Assembly (NCBI GenBank): GCA_900552795.1
Contig: USBB01000027.1
Coordinates: 1 to 35,955, forward strand
Length of the DNA stretch: 35,955 bases
Source of the DNA: an uncultured Eubacterium sp.
GTDB taxonomy: Bacteria; Bacillota; Clostridia; Lachnospirales; Lachnospiraceae
Direction: 5' to 3'
Shown here piece after piece: positions 23,240-32,221 of the stretch. A program made the position numbers and the translations under genes. The notes beneath the pieces are model-generated. The model had not been told where the DNA came from. It saw only the letters and a list, made by a program, of their open reading frames with translations, and did not search any database. Numbering within the stretch: position 1 is the first letter of the stretch; each line of letters opens with the position of its first letter.

Positions 23240-24301
23240 ATGAAAAAATATGATGTAGTGTTTGTCCTGCCAATGCCAACTTTGAAAATAGTTGGAGGTT
23301 ATAAGATGATATATGAATATGCTAATTATATCGCAAATAAAAATCACAAAGTATGTATTGTTTATAATGCACTGAAAGGTAAAAACAGTAAGAATTTACC
23401 TAAGAAATTGATTTATTTTATGAGGGTAATAATAGGAAAAATCGGTCCAAGATGGTTTAAATTAGAAAAAGGAATTGATAAGCTTGTAATACCAGATTAT
23501 GAAGAGAAATATATGCCATATTGTGAACGGATTGTGGCATCTACGGCTGTTTCAGCCAGGTTTGTCAATAGTATTGCTGAAAAATCGAAAAAAAAATATT
23601 ATTTCATACAGGATTTTGAAAATTGGGAAATGTCAGACGAAGATTTATTTCAGACATACAAATATCCAATGACAAAAATTGCAGTTGCAAAATGGTTAAA
23701 AAGAAAAATTGAAGAAGTATCAAAAGATACGGTAGTATATATTCCTAATGGGATAAATACTTCGATTTTTAACATAAAGAAAAAACAAAGCGAAAGGCAT
23801 CAGCATTCAATAGCAATGTTGTATCATTTAGATAAGAGAAAAGGCTGTGAAGTTGCTTTTGAGGTAATAAAAAAATTAAAAGCTATTTATCCTGATTTGA
23901 TAGTTAATATGTTTGGTTCACCGGAAAATAGCAAAGAATGGCCTGAATGGATTAATTATACGAGAAATGCGTCTCCATTAGAGGTGAGCGCAATAATGAA
24001 TGATTCAGCAGTTTTTTTATGCACAAGCAGAACAGAGGGATATGGTTTAACCGGTTTAGAAAGTCTGTTTTGTGGATGTCAGTTAGTTACAACAAATTGT
24101 AATGGGATTCTTGAATATGCTACAGAAAACAGCGCACTTATTTGTAATGTTGACGATGTGAAGGCATTAACAGACAGTGTTATTAAGCTGTTTAATGATA
24201 ATAAGCTAAAGGAAGAGATGTTGTTTGAATTTGAAAGTTATAAAGATTTGTTTGAAATAAACAAGTCTAAAGAGAAATTCTATGAGGTATTGATGGGATG
24301 A
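23240..24301 (+). CDS. Glycosyltransferase family 4/1 (GT-B fold)
   Basis: A 353-residue GT-B enzyme. The N-terminal half has VFVLPMPTLKIVGGYKMIYE, and the C-terminal donor domain has IPNGINTSIF, MLYHLDKRKGCEVAFEV, VNMFGSPENS and the donor-site block CTSRTEGYGLTGLESLFCGC. The last is the family's EGxGLxxLE motif. It transfers a sugar from a nucleotide donor to the growing lipid-linked oligosaccharide. ATG 23240 follows GAGAGG, so the in-frame TTG at 23234 is not needed. The 76 bp before it hold no clear promoter. Its last 4 bases overlap the polymerase gene. Confidence 0.9.
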   Translation: MKKYDVVFVLPMPTLKIVGGYKMIYEYANYIANKNHKVCIVYNALKGKNSKNLPKKLIYFMRVIIGKIGPRWFKLEKGIDKLVIPDYEEKYMPYCERIVASTAVSARFVNSIAEKSKKKYYFIQDFENWEMSDEDLFQTYKYPMTKIAVAKWLKRKIEEVSKDTVVYIPNGINTSIFNIKKKQSERHQHSIAMLYHLDKRKGCEVAFEVIKKLKAIYPDLIVNMFGSPENSKEWPEWINYTRNASPLEVSAIMNDSAVFLCTSRTEGYGLTGLESLFCGCQLVTTNCNGILEYATENSALICNVDDVKALTDSVIKLFNDNKLKEEMLFEFESYKDLFEINKSKEKFYEVLMG

Positions 24302-25476
24302 CATATAAAAAAATTAACAATGTAATTTTAACAGTAATATATACATTACTTTTACATTTTTCGTCTTATGCAGGAGCTGTAAACGATGGCAATAATTATA
24401 TTTTAGGCAGAAATTTGATTATTGTAGTAATGATTATATATTTATCTTTTGTTAATAACAGAATTCCTTATTTAATAAATAATAAATATTATAATATATG
24501 GTATTTGTTTTCACTTGTTGTAGCAATTTCCGTATTTCCAACTAATTTTTCTGAAGGAATAAAATTATTGTGTGTCCCTGTTATTTATTTTATTATAATG
24601 CAGTATGACAGCATGATATTAATGAATTTTTCCATGGCAATGGTTATTAATGGAATATGGATATTAGTACATTCTATTCAAATGAGGGGTATATATATTG
24701 AGTTGTATTATAGGGGAATATTTTCAAATTCAAATACATTTGGTGCTACGATGGCTTCTTTTTTTGTTGGTGCATGTTGTATGTTTTTATATTCAAAGAC
24801 AGCAAAAGGGCGGGTATTATCAACTGTGCTTGCATTGGCAGCTTTTCTGTTCCAGTCACTGAGTTTTTGCAGAGCTGCGTTATTAACAAGTGTTGTAGTA
24901 TTTACAATAGTATTTTTTAGTGTTGCAAAGCGTCATAAGAATACAAAAAAATTAATTATGGGATATGTTGCAATACTTTTGTCTTTAGCAATGTTCATTG
25001 CATTTAAGGGCAATGAAATACTGTCATTTATATCGTCACATGTTTTGAAGTGGAGCGGTGAAAGTGGGGGGGATTTATCGTCGTCAAGAGTTGAAAGGTG
25101 GATAGAAGTATTTAAAAATCCTACATGGTTTGGAACAGAATTAGAGATGCATCCTCATAATAATTTCATATTTGTGTTATATGCTTATGGAATTATAGCG
25201 GGATTGTTGTTTGCCGGGTTAGTATTTTACGTGTTATTTAAATATATATACATTAACAAGATGCTCGATAATATAGAAAAATATATAGTATATATATATA
25301 TTGTGACTTTTATAAGTATCGGTATGTTTGAGGAAAGTCTGGGCTTTACCGGAAGAGAGTGGATGGTTATCGGTTTTGTAGGGCTTGGGTATGCTATGAA
25401 CAAATTAAAACAGGCAAAGCAAAAAGTAGAATTTCAAAAATTAACAAAGGGTAGGCACAGATATGGATATAAATAA
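24298..25476 (+). CDS. O-antigen/capsule polymerase-like membrane protein (Wzy)
   Basis: A 392-residue very hydrophobic protein with about ten membrane segments and one larger outer loop (about residues 250-290, around SSRVERWIEVFKNPTWFGTE and MHPHNNFIF). This topology and the H-P-H-N-N region before a late helix fit the Wzy/O-antigen ligase (Wzy_C) family, which joins flipped repeat units at the outer membrane leaflet side. Sequence conservation in this family is poor, so the call rests on topology, the loop motif and the neighbouring flippase and glycosyltransferases. It overlaps the genes on both sides (4 and 14 bp). Confidence 0.82.
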   Translation: MTYKKINNVILTVIYTLLLHFSSYAGAVNDGNNYILGRNLIIVVMIIYLSFVNNRIPYLINNKYYNIWYLFSLVVAISVFPTNFSEGIKLLCVPVIYFIIMQYDSMILMNFSMAMVINGIWILVHSIQMRGIYIELYYRGIFSNSNTFGATMASFFVGACCMFLYSKTAKGRVLSTVLALAAFLFQSLSFCRAALLTSVVVFTIVFFSVAKRHKNTKKLIMGYVAILLSLAMFIAFKGNEILSFISSHVLKWSGESGGDLSSSRVERWIEVFKNPTWFGTELEMHPHNNFIFVLYAYGIIAGLLFAGLVFYVLFKYIYINKMLDNIEKYIVYIYIVTFISIGMFEESLGFTGREWMVIGFVGLGYAMNKLKQAKQKVEFQKLTKGRHRYGYK

Positions 25477-26593
25477 AAAGAAAGTTGGAATTATTACTTT
25501 ATTTAAGAATAATTATGGCTCTATCTTACAGTGTTATTCTACGAAAAGATATTTGGATTCTCTTGGATTTGAAAGTGAGGTATTGTTTGAACCGTCGAGA
25601 AATTTTGGAGGCAAATTTATAAGGCTGTGTACAATCTTATTTCACTCAATTATATACAGAGGATATCTTAAAAATAAGTTGCAGATGAAGTCAGCTATGA
25701 AAAAAGAATCGGGAATTTTGCCGGTTGAAACTCAGAAAGCAATGAATGAATTTGTCAATGAGGAAATTAATCCGGTTGGTAAATCTTTTAATGAACTTCA
25801 TAAAGAGCAGAAAAATTATTTTCGATTTATAGTTGGAAGTGATCAGGTGTGGAATACAAGCAGGGAAATTTCATCATATTTTTTTCTGGGATTTTGTGAC
25901 AGGGATAAGCGAATTGCTTTTGGACCAAGTTTTGGGACGAATTTTATTCCTAAGTTTAACAAACGAATAAAGGGAAAAATAAAAAAATTTAAAAGGCTTT
26001 CACTAAGAGAAGAAACAGCTTGTGTAATGGCAGGAGAATTTTTTTCTGGTGAAATTCTTCGGGTAGGAGATCCGACTTTATTATTGGAAGCAGATGAATG
26101 GCGAAAATTGTACAAAAACGTATCTCTTAAAACAGATGGGAAATATGGCTTTGTTCATTTTCTGAATGAACCAACAGATGAACTGATAGAAGTTATAAAT
26201 GAGTTTGCGATAGAGCATGATTTATTTTTAATCATATTTGGTTATCCATATGAAAAAATGAAGAATTTTCATAATCAGTCAGTTATTTTTGGCAGTCCGC
26301 TGGAATATTTAGCCTATATTGATAATGCCGATTTCGTATTTACAGATTCATTTCATACCAGTTTATTTTCAATTAATTTGGAAACACAATTTTATACATT
26401 TGAAAGAAATTATTTACATAACTTTAGTCAGTCCAGCAGGATTTTAGATATGCTAAAACGATATAATTTATCTGATCATTACTATCCTAAGGGAGTAAAC
26501 AGATTGATTAAAAATGAACCAATATCAAATGAATGTTTAATTAATGATAGAAACATTACAAGAAAATTTCTGAAAGGAGAGCTTGGTATATAG
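25463..26593 (+). CDS. Polysaccharide pyruvyl transferase family protein (3 of 3)
   Basis: A 376-residue member: KKVGIITLFKNNYGSILQCY, FIVGSDQVWNTSREI, ILRVGDPTLLLEADEW and VFTDSFHTSLFSINLETQFY. The conserved HG after SF is HT here (SFHTS), unlike copies 1 and 2 (SFHGT), which may affect catalysis or substrate. It has no FrhB-like partner and overlaps the polymerase gene by 14 bp. It probably pyruvylates or otherwise modifies another sugar of the repeat unit. Confidence 0.88.
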   Translation: MDINKKKVGIITLFKNNYGSILQCYSTKRYLDSLGFESEVLFEPSRNFGGKFIRLCTILFHSIIYRGYLKNKLQMKSAMKKESGILPVETQKAMNEFVNEEINPVGKSFNELHKEQKNYFRFIVGSDQVWNTSREISSYFFLGFCDRDKRIAFGPSFGTNFIPKFNKRIKGKIKKFKRLSLREETACVMAGEFFSGEILRVGDPTLLLEADEWRKLYKNVSLKTDGKYGFVHFLNEPTDELIEVINEFAIEHDLFLIIFGYPYEKMKNFHNQSVIFGSPLEYLAYIDNADFVFTDSFHTSLFSINLETQFYTFERNYLHNFSQSSRILDMLKRYNLSDHYYPKGVNRLIKNEPISNECLINDRNITRKFLKGELGI

Positions 26594-26663
26594 TAGTTAG
26601 CATAGGGAAGATAGAAAATAAAAGATACTTGTACTGTATGGCATGGAAAGGAGATTTTAACTT

Positions 26664-28070
26664 GTGAATGGTAATTACAAATATTTATTTAAAAATATTG
26701 GACTACTGACTCTTAGTAATTTTGCTACCAAACTACTGTCATTTTTTTTGGTTCCGTTATATACAAGCGTTCTTTCAACAACAGAATATGGTACATATGA
26801 TTTGTTTAACACAACTATTTCGCTGTTGATACCGATATTAACCCTGAATATTTTTGATGGGGTTTCGCGGTATGCGCTTGAGAAAGAGTATGATAGAAGT
26901 GCTATTGTGACGGTAGGAGCAAGATATTATATCCGAAGCTGTATTTTTATTTTTGCCCTGATTATATTAAACTATGTGCTTGGTATAAATCCTATTTTTT
27001 CTGAATATGGAGTTCTCTTTGCACTGATGTTTATGGTTCAGGCTCTTTCAGGTATTGTGGTAGGTTACACAAGAGGTATAGACAGAATTTCAGATTTATC
27101 TGTTTCAAGTGTAATAACCACAGCTATTACAATCGGATGTAATATTGTTTTCCTTGTGGTATTTAAATGGGGACTGAGTGGATATTTTCTTGCTAATATT
27201 ATCGGACCTGCATTCCACTGCGTTTATTTAATAATCAGGGATAAGATTCCTCAAACCATTAATTTTAAGAAGAAATATAACAAAGAAAAAAAGGAATTAT
27301 TGGAGTATAGCAGACCGCTTATTTTTAATTCTCTATCATGGTGGGTGAATAATGCGGCTGATAAATATGTGGTCATTGGCTTCTGCGGTTTATCGGCAAA
27401 TGGAATATATTCAGTAGCATCTAAGATACCAACAATTCTAAATGTATTTCAAAGTATTTTTTCTCAGGCATGGACGCTTTCGGCAGTAAAAGATTTTGAT
27501 CCGGAGGACAAAAAAGGATTTTTTAAAAATATGTATGCATCTTATAACTGCGCAATGACGGTTTTGTGTTCAGCTATTATTGCCGGAGACAAAATACTTG
27601 CAAGGATATTATATGCAAATGATTTTTACGGAGCATGGGTATATGTGCCATGGCTGACAATTTCGATTGTATTTGGCTCTATGTCAGGATATATAGGCGG
27701 TATTTTTTCAGCGGTTAAAGACCCGAAAATGTTTGCTAAGTCCAGTATTATAGGGGCAGTCTTGAATGTGATATTAAATTTTGCTTTAACCCCTGTTGTA
27801 GGAGTTATGGGGGCTGCTGTTGCTACAACAGTAAGTTATTTTGTTATTTGGTTAATTCGATATTACAATGTTCGTAAATATATAAATTTAAGAATTTCTT
27901 TATGTAGAGATTTGCTTTCATATGCATTGCTGGTGGTTCAGTCGATTATTTTAATTCTAATTGAGCAGAATTTAATACTTTATATACTTCAGGCGTGCAT
28001 GTTCTTAATTATGTTAGTTCTTTATAGAAAAGATATAATTTTGGTAGTGAGAAAAGTATTGAGAAGATAG
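26664..28070 (+). CDS. Oligosaccharide flippase (Wzx, MATE/MOP superfamily)
   Basis: A 468-residue protein with about 14 membrane segments. The family start is FKNIGLLTLSNFATKLLSFF then LVPLYTSVLSTTEYGTYDLF, and ISDLSVSSVITT and WVNNAADKYVVIGF follow. It flips undecaprenyl-linked repeat units across the cytoplasmic membrane before polymerisation. The start is GTG 26664, nine bases after AAGGAG; the nearby ATG at 26668 is out of frame. The 70-bp gap before it has no clear promoter or terminator. Confidence 0.93.
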   Translation: MNGNYKYLFKNIGLLTLSNFATKLLSFFLVPLYTSVLSTTEYGTYDLFNTTISLLIPILTLNIFDGVSRYALEKEYDRSAIVTVGARYYIRSCIFIFALIILNYVLGINPIFSEYGVLFALMFMVQALSGIVVGYTRGIDRISDLSVSSVITTAITIGCNIVFLVVFKWGLSGYFLANIIGPAFHCVYLIIRDKIPQTINFKKKYNKEKKELLEYSRPLIFNSLSWWVNNAADKYVVIGFCGLSANGIYSVASKIPTILNVFQSIFSQAWTLSAVKDFDPEDKKGFFKNMYASYNCAMTVLCSAIIAGDKILARILYANDFYGAWVYVPWLTISIVFGSMSGYIGGIFSAVKDPKMFAKSSIIGAVLNVILNFALTPVVGVMGAAVATTVSYFVIWLIRYYNVRKYINLRISLCRDLLSYALLVVQSIILILIEQNLILYILQACMFLIMLVLYRKDIILVVRKVLRR

Positions 28071-28109
28071 GTGAAATAATTTAGTTAATGGTGATAAGGA
28101 GAGTGCTTA

Positions 28110-29099
28110 ATGGAAAAGGTAACTGCAATCGTTGCAATTTATAAATCAGAAAAATTTTTGCCTAAATTGATAGAAACAATTATTAATCAAACTTGGAAAA
28201 ATCTTGAAATTTTGCTTGTAGATGATGGTTCGCCGGATAATAGCGGTGTTATCTGTGATGATTATGCTTCAAAAGATGATCGTATAAGAGTAATACATAA
28301 GAAAAATGGTGGCGCATGTGAGGCAAGAAATGTTGGACTTGCTGAGGCTACAGGTGAATACATTTTGATTATTGATGGTGATGACTGGTTGGAATTGGAT
28401 TATGTGGAGTATCTTATGAATTTGGTTCATCAGACAGGAGCAGAAATGGCGATGACTGATCATATATTTACTACACGTGATCGGATTCAGGTTGAGGATG
28501 ACAGGATAGAGGTATGGACACCGGAAGAAGCATTTTGTGCAATCATATATCCAAGATTTGCTATAGGACCATGGAACAAAATTTATAAAGCAACACTATT
28601 AAAAGAACATCATATAGATTTTAACAGACCATGGTCAGGTGAGGGGTTATATTTTGCCTCTATGGCGGCACAGTGTGCAAATAAAGTTGCCGTCGGACAC
28701 AGGAAAATATACAATTACCGCTTAAACAATGTAAACAGTGGGCTTACTCATTATAACGTAGTTATGGGAACAAATGCGTTAGACAATATTAAATATATTA
28801 AAGATCACAGAATTATATGTACAAAAAGAACAGAAAATGCCTGCAACTGGCATATATGGAAAAATTATGGCTTTACATTATTTTTGATTGTTGCCACCGA
28901 TTCAATGGGGGAAAATAAGGATTTATATAAAGAATGTATACATAATTTAAGGAAGGGATTAATCAGAGTACTTGTTTATTCAGAGCTTAGCCTGAAAAAT
29001 AAACTTAAAATGATTGTACAGGCGTTATTTCCTGTCTGGTGTGCAAAAAGAAATTTGCGGATAAGACAATCTGAGTTAGTTAAAGATAGAATGGAGTGA
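28110..29099 (+). CDS. Glycosyltransferase family 2
   Basis: A 329-residue GT-A enzyme with VTAIVAIYKSEKFLPKLIET, ILLVDDGSPDNSG and the metal-binding IIDGDDWLELDYVEYLM, followed by a C-terminal part (WNKIYKATLLKEHHIDFNRP) common in capsule glycosyltransferases. It adds a sugar to the repeat unit. Strong GGAG lies about nine bases before its ATG. The gene is 39 bp after the flippase gene and 6 bp before the SDR gene. Confidence 0.92.
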   Translation: MEKVTAIVAIYKSEKFLPKLIETIINQTWKNLEILLVDDGSPDNSGVICDDYASKDDRIRVIHKKNGGACEARNVGLAEATGEYILIIDGDDWLELDYVEYLMNLVHQTGAEMAMTDHIFTTRDRIQVEDDRIEVWTPEEAFCAIIYPRFAIGPWNKIYKATLLKEHHIDFNRPWSGEGLYFASMAAQCANKVAVGHRKIYNYRLNNVNSGLTHYNVVMGTNALDNIKYIKDHRIICTKRTENACNWHIWKNYGFTLFLIVATDSMGENKDLYKECIHNLRKGLIRVLVYSELSLKNKLKMIVQALFPVWCAKRNLRIRQSELVKDRME

Positions 29100-29105
29100 T
29101 AAGAT

Positions 29106-29933
29106 ATGAGTTTCAAATCAAAAATCAGAAAATTATTTCCTAAGCCTGTAAATACGCCAATCGTTTTAATGCCTCAATGCGGAGAAGAATTGGAAGGGAA
29201 AATAGCACTTATTACCGGTGGTTCAGGCGGTGTTGGCTTAGCTATAGCAAAGGCTTTTCTGCAGGCAGGAGCTAAGGTGATTATAGCAGGAACGAGTAAA
29301 GATAAACTTGATAAAATATGTACCGAGATAAATGATAGTAATTTGAAGTCTATAGTGTTGAATTATGATGAACCGTATTCTTTTGAAGGAAAAATAAAAG
29401 AAGCGGAGAACATTTTTGGTAGAATAGATATCTTAGTAAGCTCTGCAGGAATTCATGTGGACAGGGATGGTCTTGATTTTATTAATACTACTATTGAAGA
29501 ATACGATAGAGTGATGGATATAAATTTGAAAGGTACATATTTTATGTGTCAGACTGTCGCTAAGTATATGATAGACAAAAAGATTAAAGGGCATATTCTT
29601 ATTATTTCATCTCAATCAGCGCTTGAACCGTCATGGTCGCCATATAGACTTTCAAAACTTGGCATTGACGGTATTGTTAGAGGTATGGGACAAAGATTAT
29701 TAGGACATGGAATTATTGTAAATGCTATTGGACCGGGTCCTACTGCAACGACTATGCAAAAGCATTATAGGGAGGGCGGATCAATATACACTCCGTTGAA
29801 TCCAATACATCGATTTACTATGCCGGAGGAAGTTGCACAATATGCAAAGCTGTTGGTAAGTGATTTAGGAAATACTATTGTAGGACAAACTATTTATATG
29901 TCCGGAGGAAGAGGAATTACAGAAATACGATGA
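29106..29933 (+). CDS. Short-chain dehydrogenase/reductase
   Basis: A 275-residue classical SDR. After a 30-residue N-terminal extension it shows the NAD(P) motif ALITGGSGGVGLAIAKAF, ILVSSAGIHV (where NNAG is usual), the catalytic Ser in ILIISSQSAL and YRLSK (Tyr-x3-Lys), and ends NTIVGQTIYMSGGRGITE. In this operon it probably reduces or oxidises a sugar nucleotide or the carbon chain of a substituent. The sequence after the catalytic Lys (GPGPTATTMQKH) is typical of FabG-like enzymes. It overlaps the acyltransferase gene by 4 bp. Confidence 0.9.
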   Translation: MSFKSKIRKLFPKPVNTPIVLMPQCGEELEGKIALITGGSGGVGLAIAKAFLQAGAKVIIAGTSKDKLDKICTEINDSNLKSIVLNYDEPYSFEGKIKEAENIFGRIDILVSSAGIHVDRDGLDFINTTIEEYDRVMDINLKGTYFMCQTVAKYMIDKKIKGHILIISSQSALEPSWSPYRLSKLGIDGIVRGMGQRLLGHGIIVNAIGPGPTATTMQKHYREGGSIYTPLNPIHRFTMPEEVAQYAKLLVSDLGNTIVGQTIYMSGGRGITEIR

Positions 29934-30967
29934 ATGAGATTAAGCGAATTGACGAGTTAGATGTGCTTAAGGGAATAGGCATATTGCTAATGATATTTGA
30001 TCATTGTTATGGATGGGGACAAGAAGTTTTTGCACATTCAATAATCCAGTCTTTTCATATGCCGCTCTTTTTTATTGTTAGTGGATATCTATGGAATTCG
30101 AAAGACAATATTAAAGACTTTGTTCAACATAAGATAAGAAAAATATTGTTGCCGCATTTTAATTTCGCAATTATTTATTCTCTTGTGTTTGTGGGATTGT
30201 ATGTATTCGGAAGAAATACAGGGTTGGAGACGCTGAAGAGTATATTCGCCATATTTGTATTTCCAACACGTTCCGATTTGACAATGTTCGCTTCCCCTAT
30301 TTGGTTTCTGCAGGCGTTATTTTTGGTAGAGGTAGTATTTACGATTCTTAAAGAAAAAGCTCCAAAATTACTCGGTCTTATTATATCCGTGATTGCGGTT
30401 TTTGGGATAATATATTCAGCATCGTTTTCGTTTATGTTACCTTTTGCTTTAGAACCATTTTCTACGGGAATACTGTTTTTTTATCTTGGATTTATGTTAA
30501 AAAATGCAGACTGGATAAAGCTGAGAGGGAGAAAATATTGGTTATTGATACCTGCTATACTTATATGGACAGGAATGATATTGCTGAATGGCTGTGTTGA
30601 TATGCGCTCCGCAAGATACTATAATCCAATTCTATATATAGCAAATGGTGTTATGGGAACAATTATTTTTTTGAATATATCTTGTTTAGTCAGTACTGGT
30701 TGTATGAGATTAAAAAATATGCTGAGGTACTTTTCTGTGTATTCAATCACATATTTATGCATACATTATATTTTTGTATATTATGGACGTATAGTGTTAT
30801 GTGGTATGTCACCATTATCCAATATAGTAATAGGAAGTATACTTTTCGTAAGTGGTATACTGATTTGTTGGTTGTTAAATAAATTCATTATGAAGTATAT
30901 TCCTTGGATAGTGGGTAGGTCGAAAGGAAGAAAAAGGTGTAAAACTGGAAAAACGGATTCAGTATAA
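29930..30967 (+). CDS. Acyltransferase family 3 membrane protein (sugar O-acyltransferase)
   Basis: A 345-residue protein with about ten membrane segments. It begins RIDELDVLKGIGILLMIFDH, the family's start with the conserved acidic and His residues, followed by QSFHMPLFFIVSGYLW. Such proteins O-acetylate polysaccharides at the membrane. It is the last gene of the operon; a strong terminator lies 30 bp downstream. The basic C-terminal tail (GRSKGRKRCKTGK) probably sits in the cytoplasm. Confidence 0.92.
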   Translation: MNEIKRIDELDVLKGIGILLMIFDHCYGWGQEVFAHSIIQSFHMPLFFIVSGYLWNSKDNIKDFVQHKIRKILLPHFNFAIIYSLVFVGLYVFGRNTGLETLKSIFAIFVFPTRSDLTMFASPIWFLQALFLVEVVFTILKEKAPKLLGLIISVIAVFGIIYSASFSFMLPFALEPFSTGILFFYLGFMLKNADWIKLRGRKYWLLIPAILIWTGMILLNGCVDMRSARYYNPILYIANGVMGTIIFLNISCLVSTGCMRLKNMLRYFSVYSITYLCIHYIFVYYGRIVLCGMSPLSNIVIGSILFVSGILICWLLNKFIMKYIPWIVGRSKGRKRCKTGKTDSV

Positions 30968-30997
30968 ATGTTGATTTAATTTATGCATAAAAATTAT

Positions 30998-31039
30998 GCC
31001 GAGTGTGGCTCTTAAAATGAGTTGCGCTCGGCGTTTTTT
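30998..31039 (+). terminator. Rho-independent terminator of the polysaccharide operon
   Basis: GCCGAGTG (30998-31005) pairs with the arm ending CGCTCGGC (31025-31032); the stem continues inward to a loop around TTAAAAT. A GTTTTTTG tract follows. It closes the long operon and also forms the 5' flank of the group II intron fragment. Confidence 0.88.
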
Positions 31040-31200
31040 GTGTGCGTCTAGCGGCGCACGTTTCTAATGGGTGAAAGTCTCTAATCCGCCATAGTGATGG
31101 GAAGGATACAGCCAAGACCAAGGGTGTCCATTGTGAGGTGGAATCTGAAAGAAGGTGGAGGCAAATCTCTGGTCTGACGTAAAGAAATCACATCAGGCTA
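31040..31200 (+). ncRNA. Group II intron, 5' fragment (domain I)
   Basis: The sequence begins GTGTGCG directly after the terminator T-tract, matching the GUGYG start of group II introns. It continues with a CGCAC arm, TTTCTAATGGGTGAAAGTCT, and GGTGTCCATTGTGAGGTGGA then ATCTGAAAGAAGGTGGAGGC, which resemble domain I of bacterial group II introns from clostridia as I know them. Position right after a terminator hairpin is the known habit of class C (IIC) introns. The rest, including the reverse transcriptase gene, is absent; IS66 sequence takes over near 31200. Confidence 0.7.
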
Positions 31201-31214
31201 GCACTGCAAACTAC

Positions 31215-31388
31215 ATGTTAGGCGATATTACCGTTGCTGAAAACATTTATATCGCGTTCGGTTATACTGATATGCGTAAATCCATTGATGGATTAGCCCG
31301 CATTGTTCAGCAACAGTTTCAATTAGATCCGTTCTCCAACTCATTGTTTCTCTTCTGCGGCAGGAGTCGTGACCGGATGAAATTTTAA
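31215..31388 (+). pseudogene. IS66 TnpB (Orf2), N-terminal fragment
   Basis: Starting at ATG 31215 the frame reads MLGDITVAENIYIAFGYTDM then RKSIDGLARIVQQQFQLDPF and SLFLFCGRSRDRMKF before a stop. IS66 TnpB proteins (about 115 residues) carry this GYTDMRKSIDGLA block and continue after RDR(I/M)K, so the second half is missing. The longer frame from 31155 begins in group II intron sequence and is an artefact. Confidence 0.88.
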
Positions 31389-31528
31389 GTCAGTTATATT
31401 CTCTAATTTGTAAATATCACAGGATAATTTTTTCTCAAAAAAGTGAAGAATTTGATACAGGGATAAAGCAAGCCTTATCTTTACAGATTGATGAAGTGGA
31501 AACATATGTAAATGGACTATTGTCGTAA
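31373..31528 (+). pseudogene. Orphan gene tail between two IS66 remnants
   Basis: In a frame different from tnpB, the sequence reads DEILSQLYSLICKYHRIIFS then QKSEEFDTGIKQALSLQIDE and VETYVNGLLS; its stop TAA lies in the IS66 end that begins at 31525. It looks like the interior of a helical protein, truncated on both sides by IS66 sequence. I do not recognise the family. Confidence 0.35.
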
Positions 31529-31548
31529 GCGCTCAATAACAGAGTGCC
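31525..31548 (-). repeat. IS66 terminal inverted repeat
   Basis: GTAAGCGCTCAATAACAGAG starting at 31525 matches the GTAAGCG start of IS66-family ends and lies about 50 bp beyond the 3' end of the minus-strand tnpC fragment, where the right terminus is expected. Confidence 0.65.
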
Positions 31549-31551
31549 TAT

Positions 31552-31584
31552 AAAAAATAATGAGGATGGCTTACAATACCATCC
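31552..31584 (-). terminator. Terminator-like hairpin at the end of minus-strand tnpC
   Basis: GGATGG (31564-31569) and CCATCC (31579-31584) form a short stem; read on the minus strand it is followed by a T-rich run (opposite the A-run at 31552-31557). It would end transcription of the minus-strand IS66 transposase gene. The stem is only about six pairs. Confidence 0.5.
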
Positions 31585-31598
31585 CCGAATAAACTTTG

Positions 31599-32178
31599 TT
31601 ACTTACATTCTGCTTGCACAGCCGCTGACCATGGCATTAAATCTTCCAGTTCCTCCGGATGATTCCTCCAGTCAGTATCCGGCATATATAACAGCAGATA
31701 TTCAAGATAGGTATATACATTGAGACCGTTCGCTTTTGCGGTTTCAATGATGCTGTATACTGCAGCGGATGCACTCGCTCCCTTGGGCGTGTCTGCGAAA
31801 AGCCAGTTCTTACGTCCGACTGTAAACGGACGGATGGCATTTTCGGCTGCATTGTTGGAAATGGAGCATCTGCCATCCAGCAGATAGTTCTCCATATATT
31901 TCTTCTGATTCTTGGCATAAGTCACAGCCTTGCCAAGCGCAGAACCGTTTAATACATTTAGATTTTCAAGCCAGCACCAAAAAGCCTCAAGAATTGGTTT
32001 TTCCAATTCAAGACGCTTAGACTTACGTTTTTCCGGAGACAGGTGTTTTAAATCCCTCTCGATTTCAAAAAGCTGGTTGCAATAATCTCTGCCAATCTCT
32101 GCATTGGTAGGTGGGGCTGAGGGAGGTGGCGTATGTGTGATGTAGAGGGCGGCTAGGAGGCTGTCCTTTTTGCTATGT
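31599..32178 (-). pseudogene. IS66 transposase TnpC, C-terminal fragment
   Basis: On the minus strand the frame is open from a stop at 32178-32180 and reads NAEIGRDYCNQLFEIERDLK, then SPEKRKSKRLELEKPILEAF, then the IS66 block DGRCSISNNAAENAIRPFTV and GRKNWLFADTPKGASASAAV, ending LMPWSAAVQAECK. It lacks the N-terminal half including the zinc-finger region, so it is inactive. The TTG at 32006 is an internal codon. The first 15 or so residues of the open frame do not look like TnpC and may be foreign. Confidence 0.88.
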
Positions 32179-32221
32179 TAAGTTTAATTAATCTCTGAAT
32201 TATATTTTTTGTGAAAAAAAG

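Larger units (their letters stand above)
31525..32178 (-). mobile_element. IS66-family element remnant, minus orientation
   Basis: This segment holds the right terminal repeat and the 3' half of tnpC of an IS66 element facing left. No second terminal repeat or intact tnpA/tnpB belongs to it within the window. Sequence differs from the 929-1457 remnant, so it is a separate element type. It separates the polysaccharide locus from the defence genes. Confidence 0.8.

Noticed and set aside
31155..31214. Upstream extension of the tnpB fragment
   Set aside because: This part is group II intron-like sequence; the TnpB family start is MLGDITV at 31215.
929..32178. The IS66 remnants at both ends as a composite transposon around the capsule locus
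   Set aside because: The two tnpC fragments are clearly diverged and both are truncated, so they do not form matching flanks.
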